64,000 nucleotides of DNA from Flammula alnicola (taxonomy: Eukaryota > Basidiomycota > Agaricomycetes > Agaricales > Strophariaceae), in NCBI GenBank assembly GCA_015499995.1, contig JADNRV010000068.1:202805-266804 (forward strand). The letters run 5' to 3'. Positions 10,698 to 21,591 of the stretch are shown piece after piece (the first letter of the stretch is position 1; every line of letters begins with the position of its first letter). The position numbers and the translations under genes were made by a program. The notes under the pieces were generated by a model. It was not told the origin of the DNA and searched no databases. It worked only from the letters and a program-made list of their open reading frames with translations.

Positions 10698-12170
10698 AGT
10701 TCTCCAGTGAAAAAATAATTACCTTGATATGAAAATATTATATACATATGCAAACAGTTTTTTGTCTTGTAAAAGTGTTTTGTCTTGAATATAAAATAGT
10801 TTGTGGCTTTGTAAATTAGTTTCCAGTGCAATTAAATGTTTTTGGTATGATCAAAATTATGATTAAGGCTTGAAAAACTAAGTTTGATAGACAAGAAATA
10901 ATTTGCTAACCAAAGTATGTTTTTTGAAACAGTGAAAATACTTTACATATGGGAAATATATTTTGGCAGTGGACTGAAATCATTTTTCATTAGTGAAAAA
11001 TAGTTGTCCAAGATGAAAATGATTTTCAATTTGGTGGATATTATTTTCAGGAGTGGAATTTAATTTTTCTACATAGAAAAAGATTTTATGATTTGCGGAA
11101 TATTATTTTGGAGGACTTCTACAGTAGTTTCTACAAATAATGAGATTGTGAGATTTTTCTAATATGCCCATGTATTTGTATAACCACATAATTAGAACCT
11201 TGACTTAATTTTTAGACCAGAGATTGAAAGCTGATAAAGTCATTTTCCTGAAAGTTAAGAACATTGGTAAAAAAAAAAACATCCACAGTATAAGCTGATA
11301 GATGGAACATGGACCCATACTGAAATTATAGACATTCCAGAGAACCCTTTTTAATAAATATGCAGAGCTGTCACTCAATTCTTTCATGGTATGGCATAAA
11401 AAGACAGCGCATATAAGAAATATGGTTGAACTGCCTTTCATGTCTGAATCCTCTATCTATTTGTCACCTTCAGTGTGCCCTCCTAATCATAGTCCTTTAT
11501 AAGCATAATATGCAGCATTGCTCTGCCATTATCTACTGAACAGTCTATGCAGCAGCACATATGACAAATATAGTTGAACTGCCTTCCGTGTCTGAATCCT
11601 CTATCTATTTGTCACCTTCAGTGTGCCCTCCTAATCATAGTCCTTTATAAGCATAATAATATAGATCACTGCTCTTCCATCATCAACTGACCTAACATTA
11701 TGTGATAAGATATCTCTCTCTTATTTGCATGCACAATGATACTCGAACTTTACCCCATCCATGAGATCTCTCTCCACCATCTCACATGGCATAATGTTTA
11801 TCAGTGTCCAATAACCATGCACCCAGGTGCATAATATTTTCAATGGAAGAATATTCCACTAACAAAATGTGAGTGTAATGCCTTGCCTCTTTGTATTTGG
11901 TCTTTACTCAATAGTATCTAAGTGTGCATGAAGAAACGGAGGCTGTAGCTGCAGCGGTTGGCCAGCTACTATTTTTAAAATTTATGGACTCCTGGCACCC
12001 TGTGACATATGAAAACAATTTCAGCAACAAAAATTATATTCACTGTTATAAAAATAAAATCATGAAGTGTGCTGAAATTATTTCTAAAACCCAAATTTTT
12101 TGGTAATAATTTTATATTTTCTGAAAACATTTTCAGCAAAATTATTTGCAAATAATTATTTTTTGGGGGG
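10698..12170. other. AT-rich 3' flank of the KDZ element
   Basis: No gene seen. The stretch is AT-rich with many TTTTCA/TGAAAA words, which could be subterminal transposase sites. It ends in TTTTTTGGGGGGCC near 12160. No matching opposite terminus was found on the left of the KDZ gene. Confidence 0.45.
11406..11660. repeat. Tandem repeat, ~148-bp period, two copies
   Basis: A ~100-bp block (ATATAGTTGAACTGCC through CCTTTATAAGCATAATA) occurs at about 11412-11510 and again at about 11558-11660 with only a few differences. It lies in the AT-rich flank of the KDZ gene. Confidence 0.75.
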
Positions 12171-12237
12171 CCTTTAGGCTGTATTGCCTATCAGGAATTA
12201 ATCAACCTAAAAGGTTAGGGGGGGGGTCACTGAAGTG

Positions 12238-12523
12238 TCAGGTGACCCCTCTTCCCATCCCAACACTCCTATCTGCCGTTCGTGCGGTAGTGTTAACAAC
12301 GCCGCGACGACAGACAATCTGTAGTTGCGAGACTACCTATCTGGGTCTCAGGCGGCTGCGCTGTCTCGCCCGTGCCGCGCTCGCGTGCGTTGCATGCTCG
12401 CCGTCGAGCCAACTTCTTTCTTTTGCACGCGTAGCTTACCGCCTCCATTTGTATTAGTTAGAGACCGGACTGCTTTCGTGCACTGGTATAAAATTGATGA
12501 TTTAAAAAAAAAAAAAAAAAAAA
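12238..12523 (+). mobile_element. LINE 3' end fragment with poly(A)
   Basis: Matches the 3' UTR of the LINE at 28609-28886: same order of TCAGGTGACCCC, AATCTGTAGTTGCGA, GTATTAGTTAGAGACC and a GATTTAAAA tail, ending in about 20 A. It is 5'-truncated, as expected for target-primed reverse transcription. The poly(A) abuts the RNase H end of a minus-strand LINE, so it landed inside that copy. Confidence 0.75.
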
Positions 12524-14486
12524 ATGACAGCAATGCCGCACATACCAGCAACAAGATCATGTGCTTCCTGATGTATGTCCCACTCCATATCGGAGGGAGA
12601 CTCGATGAAAGTAACCTTATGTTCAGGCGAGCGCCTGAACCAAGGTTCAAGTACACGACACACTATCAGTGACTGAGACTGAAAGGAGTGCGGCGAAGGA
12701 TCCACTGAGAGGCGAGCAGCATGCATCGCATCAGTGAAAATAGTAACGCACTTGACATCCCCAAAGCCGACGGCATTGGAGACAGCTACGCAAATGGCAA
12801 AGAGCTTTGCGTCCATAGATGAGGCCCTCCTGGCAGCATGGCACCCAGAATAAACCTGTGCACCCTGCTGTTTGATAACAATGCCGGTGGCGGCTTGCCA
12901 CCCCAGGGGGCAGGAGCCGTCGACACCAGCATATGCAGCATCTGGGTCGTCCTCGAGAGACTCGAGAGATGCATCCAAAATGAGCTTCCAAGCCGCTTCA
13001 GGATCTGGGGACCTGCTAAAGCGTGGCTTGGAAAGCCACTTGAATCAATCGGCAAACCAATCAAGGATTCGATAACCCGGACGAGCCTCAGGAGCAAAAG
13101 GCTCCATAGACTCCACAGGGACAGTGGAATAATTAACATTATCCATAAGGCCACCCATCACCTTATGGCGATGAGCTGCAGGCATGCGTTCAACTGACAT
13201 GGGATGGGGGGTCACGCACTTTAAGTGTCGATCTGGCCATAAAGACCCGGATGGGATGAGTATCAGAAAGAGTGGCGACGTGAACCGTAGAATGATCGTG
13301 CAGTCTTTCGAGAAGTATAGGGATGGGTAGGAGGCCCGCAAGGGCCTCCACCCCTCCTGAAGGTGAAGTACAGAATGCACCTATAATCCAAAGAGCAGCC
13401 TTGCACTGAACTTGCACAAGCTGTTTAATGAGGCCCTTATTTCGGGCACCCTTGAAAAACCACATGCGATACCCATAAGTAAATATGGGAACCACACATG
13501 TGCGATAAAGGAGGCGCTTTTGCATAGGCAAGAGCCCCTGAGTGGAGGAACCAAGCATCTTCATCGATATGACCGATGTGAAGCCCTTGGTGGAGTAATA
13601 ACGCACATGCTCATTGAAGGTGAGCTTGCGGTCAAAGTAAAAGCCCAGGTACTGCCAAAATGGCTTGGGCTTGAGATAATTAGCATGATCCCCAGTGTAA
13701 GGTGCATACCCGAGATCAATACTAGGATTATAATAAGCATGAGATCTGTTGAAGTGATAGATCTCAGACTTGTCGTGTTCGAGCACCAAAGCAAAGGCCT
13801 TGAACAATTCAAAGATACCAGCGTATGCCTTCTTAAGCATCGCAATATTATGATCCAGCCACTCATCTTGCACGATGAGTGTGCCATCATCAACATAAGA
13901 GAGGAGGTCGACCCTCAACCCAAGGTCGAGACACCGCTTCTCGAATAGGCGCATGATAGGCGCCAAGTAAATAGCTGACAAGACAGGGGACAAGGCTGAT
14001 CCCTGGCCCACCCCCACGTCTGCCTGCAATGGGTCTGATAAGAAGGAGTTCCACGCATAGCGCGTCTTCCTTTCTACCAGATAAGATGCGAAAAACTTGA
14101 CCACCAATGGGGGGAAGCCAAGTTTCCAAAGAATAATCACAAGCGCGTCATGATTAAGTGAAGGGAAAAACTGAGCGAGATCAAAAGCGACCACGCTAGT
14201 CTTCAAGCCCTTAGCCCACCCCGCATGCACAATGTGCATGAGGAAGAGCCCTGCATCCTCTGTGGAATGTTGGCGAACACCCCCACCTGGTTAGGATGAA
14301 AAATGTCCAATCCGACAGCGTCGAACTGAATGCGATTCGAGATCATCTTCTCGATCAATTTGCCGCAGGTGTTCAGGAGAACAATAGGCCTGAATGCCTT
14401 AGGTGCAGAGTAGGAGGGCTTGTTCGGCTTAGGTATAATAACCAAGGTAGACTCCTTAAATACCGACGGCCAGTAGCCCACACGCA
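12524..14486 (-). pseudogene. LINE copy A: reverse transcriptase and RNase H
   Basis: Minus-strand body of a non-LTR retrotransposon, 5' to 3' from right to left. RT (to about 13190) has the polymerase signature LSYVDDGTLI, an upstream PKPNKPSYSAPKAFRPIVLLN block and GQGSALSPVLS. RNase H (12978-12524) begins AAYAGVDGSCPLGW and has the FTDAMHAA acidic motif; it is cut after GIAVI by the fragment at 12238-12523. RT is open from 14239 to 13190 without a stop. A frame change separates RT from RNase H. The RT is split at 14486 by the retroposon at 14487-15606, with the remaining N-terminal part at 15607-15720. Tad/I-like LINEs combine RT and RNase H this way. Confidence 0.8.
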
Positions 14487-15606
14487 GGGCCACAGTAGCC
14501 CAGTGGTTTCGATCACTAAAGACCTGTTGAGGTGGCTGTGCAGCTGCTGGAAAGGTTGTGGGTTCGATTCCCGCTCATCCCTTCTACCTGAGTACAAAGG
14601 AAGGAGTTTGTGACAAACAGTTGGTTACAGTCACAATCGGTACTGCATGCCGGTAAACGGCTGTAGGACTAAGGCTGGATGTCATGATCCTCTGGCCGAG
14701 TGGGATGCGGATCTCTGGGCCTGGCAAGCCCGCGGCATATCGGGGGGGAACATTCACCGTACCCCAAATTGGCTGGCTTGATACACCAGTCGTACCCATT
14801 ACGGGAGCGAAAGCACAGGGGGCAGTAAGCGGGGGTAGTTTATATAGAACAAGCTAAACGTCCTGAGAAGGGCCAGGCCACCCTCCACCACGAACTCCCA
14901 GTCCAGCTGCTTACTGGCATAAACTGGATTAGTAAGGGTTGTTAGTCGGCAATTTGACGGCAGGGGCCCAACAGACTCGGGCTTGGTCCTGTAGACTGTG
15001 CCCAAAGGGGTCCCCACCAGGGATCTTCGGCGGGTGGTTGTAATTCGGACCTGGGTTACCCGGTCCCATACTGGGAGCTTGTAGGGGGTTCGCCCCGAGG
15101 CGTTAGTTGACACTCTGGGAGGGAGGCCGTCTGTTCTAAGAAATGGAGGGCGGAAGAGTTCCTGGACCGATGCGCACCAATATGGGAAACCAAGCTGGAA
15201 ATAACTCCATGCTGAGATCTGTCTGTCAGATCGATTCTCGGATGCACAACACGGTTGGTTGCTGGCAAGGCAGAGAGTGGGGACAGATGGGGATCCGCGC
15301 CGGTTGGCTTCAGTGAACCATCTGCCCTGCAACGGGAAACCGAGTAGCTGGGGCTCTATAATAACTCCCTGGTGAGACGCGAGCCGTAGTGGGCCAAGGC
15401 AGTCCCTTGTGACCCAGCTCGAGAGCACTAAATCCTCTGTCGGTTCACTCGGCTGACTAGGCCGGGTATTGAATCTAAGTTGATTCCAAGTGGCAGCGCA
15501 AGCTGCTGTCTGCCCCGCAAGGGCGCAAGGCATAGGGTCTCTCTTTGGAGGGGCCCTACATTTGAAATTGGTGATTTTAAAAAAATAAAAATAAAAAAAA
15601 AAAAAT
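14487..15606 (+). mobile_element. tRNA-headed retroposon (long SINE), 1.12 kb
   Basis: Bounded by an exact 14-bp duplication, GTAGCCCACACGCA (14473-14486 and 15607-15620), inside LINE copy A. The 5' end has RNA polymerase III promoter boxes: A-box-like TAGCCCAGTGGT (14496-14507) and B box GGTTCGATTCC (14561-14571). The 3' end is an A-rich tail (about 15577-15605) preceded by AAATTGGTGATTT. That tail word matches the 3' end of LINE copy B (see 25905-27349), so the LINE probably supplies the enzymes. The body (14640-15570) has no recognised coding capacity. At 1.1 kb it is long for a SINE and may be a tRNA-plus-other fusion. Confidence 0.8.
14494..14575 (+). promoter_or_regulatory. Internal Pol III promoter, tRNA-like head
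   Basis: A-box-like and B-box sequences spaced as in tRNA genes (54 nt between box starts... A at 14496, B at 14561). No clear cloverleaf or discriminator was reconstructed, so this is a tRNA-derived promoter rather than a functional tRNA. Confidence 0.65.
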
Positions 15607-15720
15607 GTAGCCCACACGCATGCAGGCATTGGCAATCGAAAGCAGGACCTCAACAGAGTGAGGATCCCGATGTACTATCCCCTTCAGGTGGCACCAATTG
15701 ATATGATCCAGACCTGGAGC
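15607..15720 (-). pseudogene. LINE copy A, RT N-terminal piece
   Basis: Continues copy A across the retroposon: on the minus strand it encodes the stretch ending RRDPHSVEVLL-like followed by IANACMRVG, the same as in LINE copies B and C. It stops at 15720, where a plus-strand LINE piece begins. Confidence 0.7.
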
Positions 15721-16116
15721 ACCCCGGCACCCAGCTGGAGTCAGATGAGGGACTCTGGGAGGGGGGTGATCCTGATCGCGGAGTGGGCCGCGGTTAAATC
15801 TACTCGACTACCCGTGATGTGTTTCCGTGTGGCGGTGGCGACGTGCGTGAGCGCTTAGGGTCTTGGTCATCCTAGGACCGGTGGCATCGACTCTCTGAGC
15901 CAGTGTCATGCGCCGCTGATGGAGGACCCAGTTCAGTGGATGGCGGTGGGGGCCTCGGCTCCTGCTTAGCTATTACAACGTAAATTTTACCGTTGAACCA
16001 GGGAGGGTCTGGCAGGCTCTCTTTGCTTTCAGGTGACCCCCCTTCCCATCCCAATACTCCTATCTGCCGTTCATGCAGTAGCATTAACAATGCCGCAATG
16101 ACGGACAATCTGTAGT
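15721..16116 (+). mobile_element. LINE 3' region fragment
   Basis: Closely matches 28303-28695: end of ORF2 (WSQMRDSGRG-like), then 3' UTR through AATCTGTAGT. It lacks the poly(A) end, lost where the long-inverted-repeat element region begins. Confidence 0.75.
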
Positions 16117-16140
16117 CAGCCATGTAAGCTAGAATTATAT

Positions 16141-16845
16141 ATGATACCTGGGCTGCCTGCCAATAAGGAGTGTACATCCACAAGGCTAACAACCCCCTTG
16201 GGCAGTTGCCCAACACTATGCAACATAATACCTACAGGCTGCCGGGGTGCCAGAGATGGCTTTGGTGCTTGTTGTTGGGGCGGGTAATGGTAAATAGGTG
16301 TCAACAATGCAGGAAATGATGTCCAGCACTGTATTTTGGGTGCTGCTCGTCGTTGGGGGCGCTTTTGGGTGCGGAAAAAAATATAATGGAATCTATTAAT
16401 ATATTCTGACCTGCCCCCACCTTTTGCGTGCCTCGGGGAGGGCGGGGATGGGTGGATTGATGAGCATGGCTTTGGATGACGTTCCTATTTGGGGCGGGGC
16501 TGCTGTCAAACAACTGTCAACAATGTGGGAAATGATGCCCGGGGTTGTATTTGGGCTCTTGCTCATCGTCAGGGGCGGTTTGGGGCACGGGGAAAAATCC
16601 AATGGGGTCCAGTAATATATTGCTACCCATTGCCGCCCTTTGCGCACCTCATGGGGGGCGGGAATGGGTGGATTGATGAGGATGATTTTGGATGATATTC
16701 TAAAATTAGACGGAAAGCGCCCTGTGAGATATTTTTAGATGCTGGTGCTTGTGCCTTGTGTCGGTTCCTTATCTATAGATTAGATTGCCAGAAAGCGCCT
16801 GGCATGATATATTTAGATGCAGATGCTTGTGCCTAGGTGTTGGAG
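16141..16845 (+). repeat. Left long inverted repeat arm
   Basis: Includes GGGCAGTTGCCCAAC (16200-16214), two tandem ~230-bp blocks each ending in GGCGGGAATGGGTGGATTGA-like sequence, and a TTAGACGGAAAGCGCC box at about 16707. It ends where the mini-LTR element starts. Confidence 0.7.
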
Positions 16846-16966
16846 CAGTCCAATCTGACCGGACTTGGGATAGCAGAGGCTCGGATACGCGTCGAGCAGG
16901 CAGTGCGGTGTCCTAATCTATCTATCTAATCTAGCCGAGGACACTGCCAGACCTCACTACTACATG
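16846..16966 (-). repeat. 3' LTR of mini-retrotransposon (internally deleted)
   Basis: 121 bp; shares both ends with 18456-18672 but lacks its central ~95 bp. Two LTRs should be identical at insertion, so the deletion or the extra block arose later. Confidence 0.65.
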
Positions 16967-17268
16967 TGCCCACCCACACAAACGCAACGTCCTCGTTGCA
17001 TCAGGAAAGGCCTGTGTCATGGTCTCGGTGTCGAAGGAGCAACCCAACCTAGGGTTTGAAGAACACGGCTAAGCTCGGAAAGTCGAGGATCACAATCCCA
17101 ATCCAGAGCCGGCGGAAGAAATGGAGCTGTCTTTGGCTGAGGTGCTGGTATGTATGGATGCAGATGAGGATAACATGGGGTAATGGGATAGATTGAATGT
17201 GAGGTGCAGGTACGCTGTACTGGAAAATGAACAGGGGGGATTGGTACACGTCGAGCGGTTCGGTAGCA

Positions 17269-18198
17269 TCATCGATTTTGGTGTCGTAGTGTGCTGAATG
17301 GCTCGGTTTCCAAATGAAGGCATGAGAGATCGCGAGGGGGTTTAATGAGCTGAATAATTGGAATGGAATTAGAGTCGTCGGCCCAGCTAGGTTCCGAAGA
17401 AGGTTGTGGTATAGATGTCGGAATGGGTACCGTATGTTTTATCGGAGGTGAAACGGAGGAAATAGGAACAGGAGATAATAAAAGAGCAGGGGTTGGTGTT
17501 GGTAGAGGGATAGAGGCCGCGGAAGGGCTGGTCTGTGAGGCCGCTTCGGAAGTAGTGACCATCAACTTCTTGAGCGAGTCCTGTTCCTGTTGGGCAAAAG
17601 ATTTCCCAGCTTCAAAGGCCAGGTCCCAGATGAGTGCGAAGTTGCAGTGTTCAGTGTCAGCTGTCAGCCGACAGAAATCAGCAACACCATATATGTCTCG
17701 CGCGGCCAACAGGTTTAAAAGAATTGAAAGGCAGATGTCTGGAACATTGATTTTCGGATTTTGGGGGGTCGGAAGAGGATGTGGAGGAAGGGTGGGACTG
17801 CTGGGCGGGGTCGAGTAATGCTCGTCGACATCTGGCACTGGGAGAGGGCAAGAGATGGACGGAATGGGTATGTTGACAGGTGTGTCCATCGAAAGTAGCG
17901 CGACGAGGCTGGGGGCATCCGAAATCCCTGGGCTTTTACACCACCTGGACTCGAACTCCTGTTTAACCAAATGCCATCGTTGATGACCCTCATCTGGTAG
18001 CTTGTTGAACCATTTCTTTGCGGGAGATCCACAGAAAAGCTTGCTCGAAAATAGGTTGACCTTCTCGCGGTTGGTTGTGCATGAATAGATGTTGGTTTTG
18101 AGAGCAGCCAGCCAATCAGCCGGGTTTTTGGCAGCATCTGGTTCACTTGTGAAGACGTACACTCGACGGTATGGAGCCATGGCAGGAGTAATGGACAC
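17269..18198 (-). CDS. Gag-like protein
   Basis: 309-codon intact ORF. The N-terminal third has the retrotransposon gag fold signature: PADWLAALKTNIYSC, then a block with AKKWFNKLPDEG and WHLVKQEFESRW. The middle and C-terminal parts are Pro/Ser-rich and disordered. There is no zinc knuckle. Start at 18198 (MSITPAMAPYRRV); the internal Met at 18180 is an alternative. It is the only coding region between the LTRs. Confidence 0.65.
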   Translation of the reverse strand: MSITPAMAPYRRVYVFTSEPDAAKNPADWLAALKTNIYSCTTNREKVNLFSSKLFCGSPAKKWFNKLPDEGHQRWHLVKQEFESRWCKSPGISDAPSLVALLSMDTPVNIPIPSISCPLPVPDVDEHYSTPPSSPTLPPHPLPTPQNPKINVPDICLSILLNLLAARDIYGVADFCRLTADTEHCNFALIWDLAFEAGKSFAQQEQDSLKKLMVTTSEAASQTSPSAASIPLPTPTPALLLSPVPISSVSPPIKHTVPIPTSIPQPSSEPSWADDSNSIPIIQLIKPPRDLSCLHLETEPFSTLRHQNR

Positions 18199-18455
18199 CG
18201 GTGGGTGAACAGAAATGCTCGTGTGACGAACAGGCTAACTGAGTCGCGAAAGAGGAAGCAAGGTGCAAGAGGCAGGTGGGATGTATAAGCTGTTGTGTGA
18301 TAGGCACTAGAGAGTCCAATACACGTGAATTGCAGTAGTTGAATGCGAAAAGTCTGTCGAGACTCGAAGACTATGGTCTGCTGGCAATGTTGTTGGCAAA
18401 ATGGAAGCTGGTGGTGGTCCGAATGCGCAGAGTCAAATCACTCTGTTGTCACCAG

Positions 18456-18672
18456 ATGGAGCAGTCCAATCTGACCGGACTTGGGATAGCAGAGGCTCGG
18501 ATACGCGTCGAGCAGGCAGTGCAGTGTCGCGTCGCACGCAATGGCAAGAGGCAAGCAAGAATGGTTCGTCTACGAATGCGGAAGGTGTCTACAAAGGGAT
18601 GTGCACAGCCTTGATGCTATCTAATCTATCTATCTAATCTAGCCGAGGACACTGCCAGACCTCACTACTACA
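18456..18672 (-). repeat. 5' LTR of mini-retrotransposon
   Basis: Full 217-bp copy. The adjoining internal sequence read on the minus strand begins TCTGGTGACAACAGAG, in the place of a primer binding site; I could not assign a tRNA. Confidence 0.6.
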
Positions 18673-18984
18673 GCGTCTGTCTATTATCTATAGATTAGAT
18701 ATCTTTTATTAATCCCACGCTGCGTGTTTAAAAATAGACTTGGTTCTCTTTGCTCGAAAATCTCAGGTAAAAAAGATTAAAACAGAACACATTGAATATA
18801 TTTAAACTATGAATACTACTAGTCATAAAGTATTAAAAAAAGACCAATAAAATACACGAGTGAAATGAGGATAAGCAAGCAAGGAGGGGACATGTCGACG
18901 TGAGTGACGCACATCGACACCTCGCCTGCTGCTGCTCATCCTCATTCCCCTCGTCATTGCTCCCCTCATCCTCGCTCCCATAAC

Positions 18985-19990
18985 AGAGCCTCAGCAGCAG
19001 CGGTCGCACTGCTGCTCATTGTCGTCCTACCCGAACAGCAGCTGGTCACGCTGCTGCTCGTTATCATCATCGTATCCGAGCAGCAGCAGGTCGTGCTGCT
19101 GCTCGTCGTCGTCGTACCTCGTCGTACCTGAGCAGCAGCCGGTCGTGCTGCTGCTCGTTATCGTTGTCGTATCTGAGCAGCAGCGGTCGTGCTGCTGCTC
19201 GTCGTCATCGTACCTCGTACCCGAGCAGCAGCCGGTCGTGCTGCTGCTCATCGTCATCGTACCTCGTACCCGAGCAGCAGCCGGTCGCACTGCTCCTCAT
19301 TATCGTCGTCATATCCGAGCAGCAGCGGTCACGCTGCTGCTCGTGGTCGTCATCATATCCGAGGATGGTTGTCCCCGTATCTGAGCAGCAGCGGTCGTGC
19401 TGCTGCTGCTCGTTATTGTCGCCGTATCCGAGCACCAGCTGCTCGTGCTGCTGCTGCTCGTTATGGTCGTCATACCCCAGTAACAGGCGCTCGCGCTGCT
19501 GCTCATTATCGTCGCCATATCCAAGCAGCAGCGGTCGTGCTACTGCTCATGCTCGTTGCTGTATCCGAGCAGCAGCGTTTGTGCTGCTGCTGCTGTTCCC
19601 ACCTCATCACCGGCGTCATATACGAGCAGCAGCAGTGGTGTACTGCTGCCGCTCCCAACTGCCGTCATCGTTGTATCTGAGCAGCAGCCATCATGCTGCC
19701 ACTCCTCCTCAATGACGATGTCGCTGCATCTGAGAAGCAGCAGTGAGGCACTGCTGCTTCCACCTTGTCACCGTCGCTGTAGATGAGCAGCAGCAGCCGT
19801 CGTGCTGTAGCTGCTGTTCCTGTCATCATCGCCGTTGTGTACAAGCAGCAGCCATCGTGTTGCTGCCGCTGCTTCTATCTCGTCGCAGTCGTCGTGTCCG
19901 AGCGGCAGCCGTCGTGCTGTGGCTCCTCCCCACTCGTCATCGTCGCCATATCCGAGCAGCAGCAGCGGTCCCACGGCTGCTGCTGCTACC
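18985..19990. repeat. CAG/CTG hairpin array, about 20 units
   Basis: About twenty units at 45-60-bp spacing, each built as GAGCAGCAGC, a 5-8-nt loop most often GGTCGT, then GCTGCTGCTC. Each unit can fold to a near-perfect 9-10-bp hairpin; spacers are T/C-rich (TCGTCGTCATCGTA-like). Units degrade to the right. Long frames on both strands are by-products of the repeat. Confidence 0.85.
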
Positions 19991-20312
19991 CCCTCATTGC
20001 CTTCAGGTAAGTGGTGGATGGAGGGAGGGAGGAGAAAATGAATCAAGTCATATGACTCAATTCGTTGCTTACCAGGTGGGTCTCCCTCTCGCAGGGTCTC
20101 ACCTCGCGTCCTTACCCCTCATCTCCTTCCCATCTCCTTCCAGAGCTGGCCCACATTACCTCTATGAGGGAGAGGGGCACACAGCGTCGTGGGCACACAG
20201 CATCATGGGCAGCTTCATTTTTGCGTTGTAGGGACCTGGATGGTGGCGTTGTGGGACGGGGTGGATGAGGGAGAGGTGAAGGAGGGCGGTGGTGGTGGTT
20301 GAAGAACTGACT

Positions 20313-21175
20313 CGAATCATTGTTGATGGTTATCCGGCGTTTTCCGAGAGTGACGTGATTGGCTGGCAAGCTCGGACCGGCCAAACACCCAAATGTTCGT
20401 CGATGTTTCTAACATCTCCGAGCTCCCTAGAGCTGCCAGAAAAGGGATGAAAAAATATATTTATATTTATAAATAGTTTAAAACATATTTCAGACCTTTC
20501 CAGAGGTCGAGAACTTGTCGATTTATGATGAGGTGTTCAAATGAGGTGATTTCGGGCATTTTGAGGTCGGATATCTTCCACTAGGTTACTTGAAGTTGTA
20601 TCGAACTGAGGATAATGTAATAGAACCATTATTTGGATCAAATAAAACATTTCCAGATACTTTGTGAGGTCTATAATGAGTCAGGATTTTCAGAACTTCG
20701 AAATACCAGCTTCGTGATCATATTATCCAAAGATTTCTTATTGATTTCATGCATTAGTTGATGAGAATGTCTGTACTGTGGCACATACTCTAAAGACTAT
20801 CTCGGAAGCCTCTGAAACATGGGGTAATATCACCCTGTAATGAAACTATATCATATGTCGAGCTATTGATAAGATTATTGTAATACTAAACGCAATGTAT
20901 CTGTCTTCAAAATGCCCGAAATCACCACGGTCACTCGCAAACTCATTTTAACAAGCACTACTATTATTCTTTTGACTGTAAATTTTATATTTGTGCCCCA
21001 AACAACATAGTACATATATTCCGATGATAAATCTACCCTTATATGTGCTGTGGATGTCCTCGGGGACGCTCGAGAGCTCGACGACGGATCAGAGGCTGGC
21101 CGGTCCGAGTTTGCCAGCCAATCGTGTCACTCTCGGAAAATGCCAGATAACCATCAACGATGTTGAACCGTCGTT
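20313..21175. repeat. Nested inverted repeat around AT-rich core
   Basis: About 70 bp at 20313-20382 (GTTGATGGTTATC through CGGACCGGCCA) recurs inverted at about 21095-21165. A second pair, GATTTCGGGCATTTTGA (about 20547) and its inverse (about 20911), lies inside. The whole could fold into a long stem with an AT-rich loop. It may be a MITE; no flanking duplication was found. Confidence 0.55.
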
Positions 21176-21591
21176 GATGGTTATCTTCCACCACTATTCC
21201 TCCATCCTTCCGTGTCTCTCTCGCCTATCCTGATGCCTCAGGAGTTTAGCAAATGTTAGTAAGTCTTTGTTTTGAGGATTTTATATATATTCTAACATTT
21301 TTGGGATGTTAATAGGTACGGTACAATTTGAACGAGACCCACCACCACGTCGCGTGCCCCTCCCCTCGTTGACAGATGGGCCGACTTGGGAAGGACGCAA
21401 ATAGGAGATGGGGGGTTAGAGTGTGCGAGGGGAGACCCTGGCAGAGGGAGACCCGCCCGGTCCATGGTAAATGGAGTCCCCCTCACCTCTCCCTCATCAC
21501 CACTGACTGCCACCCCCCTTTGCTCGCATCCACGGCCGATGCCAGCACCCACTGCCTCCACCTCCCCACACCGCTGTCAGAAGTGCGATGA

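Larger units (their letters stand above)
16846..18672 (-). mobile_element. LTR-gag-LTR mini-retrotransposon
   Basis: Terminal direct repeats in minus orientation start TGTAGTAGTGAGG and end GACTGCTCCA (canonical TG..CA): right/5' copy 18456-18672, left/3' copy 16846-16966. The left copy lacks ~95 bp present in the middle of the right one. Next to the 3' LTR is a purine-rich tract (rc of 16967-16985, GTGTGGGTGGGCACA), as expected for plus-strand priming. The only ORF is gag; no protease, RT or integrase. It is like a TRIM/LARD carrying gag, moved in trans. Flanking 5-mers (GGTGT and GCGTC) match poorly, so the target duplication is degenerate. Confidence 0.65.

Noticed and set aside
14799..15653. 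284-codon minus-strand ORF across the retroposon
   Set aside because: It runs through the poly(A) tail into the flanking LINE, so it is not a natural gene.
12238..15720. Twin-priming inversion of one LINE
   Set aside because: Twin priming puts the inverted piece at the 5' side of the 3' piece; here the poly(A) end touches the minus-strand copy, which fits a separate insertion.
16841..18677. Clean 5-bp target duplicate for the gag-only LTR element
   Set aside because: GGTGT and GCGTC do not match well enough; I left the duplicate undefined.
18985..19990. CRISPR-like array
   Set aside because: The genome is eukaryotic, repeats are imperfect inverted units, spacers are low-complexity and there are no cas genes.
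19019..20231. ORFs in the hairpin array
   Set aside because: They only translate the CAG/CTG repeat (Ser/Cys/Gln/Val runs).
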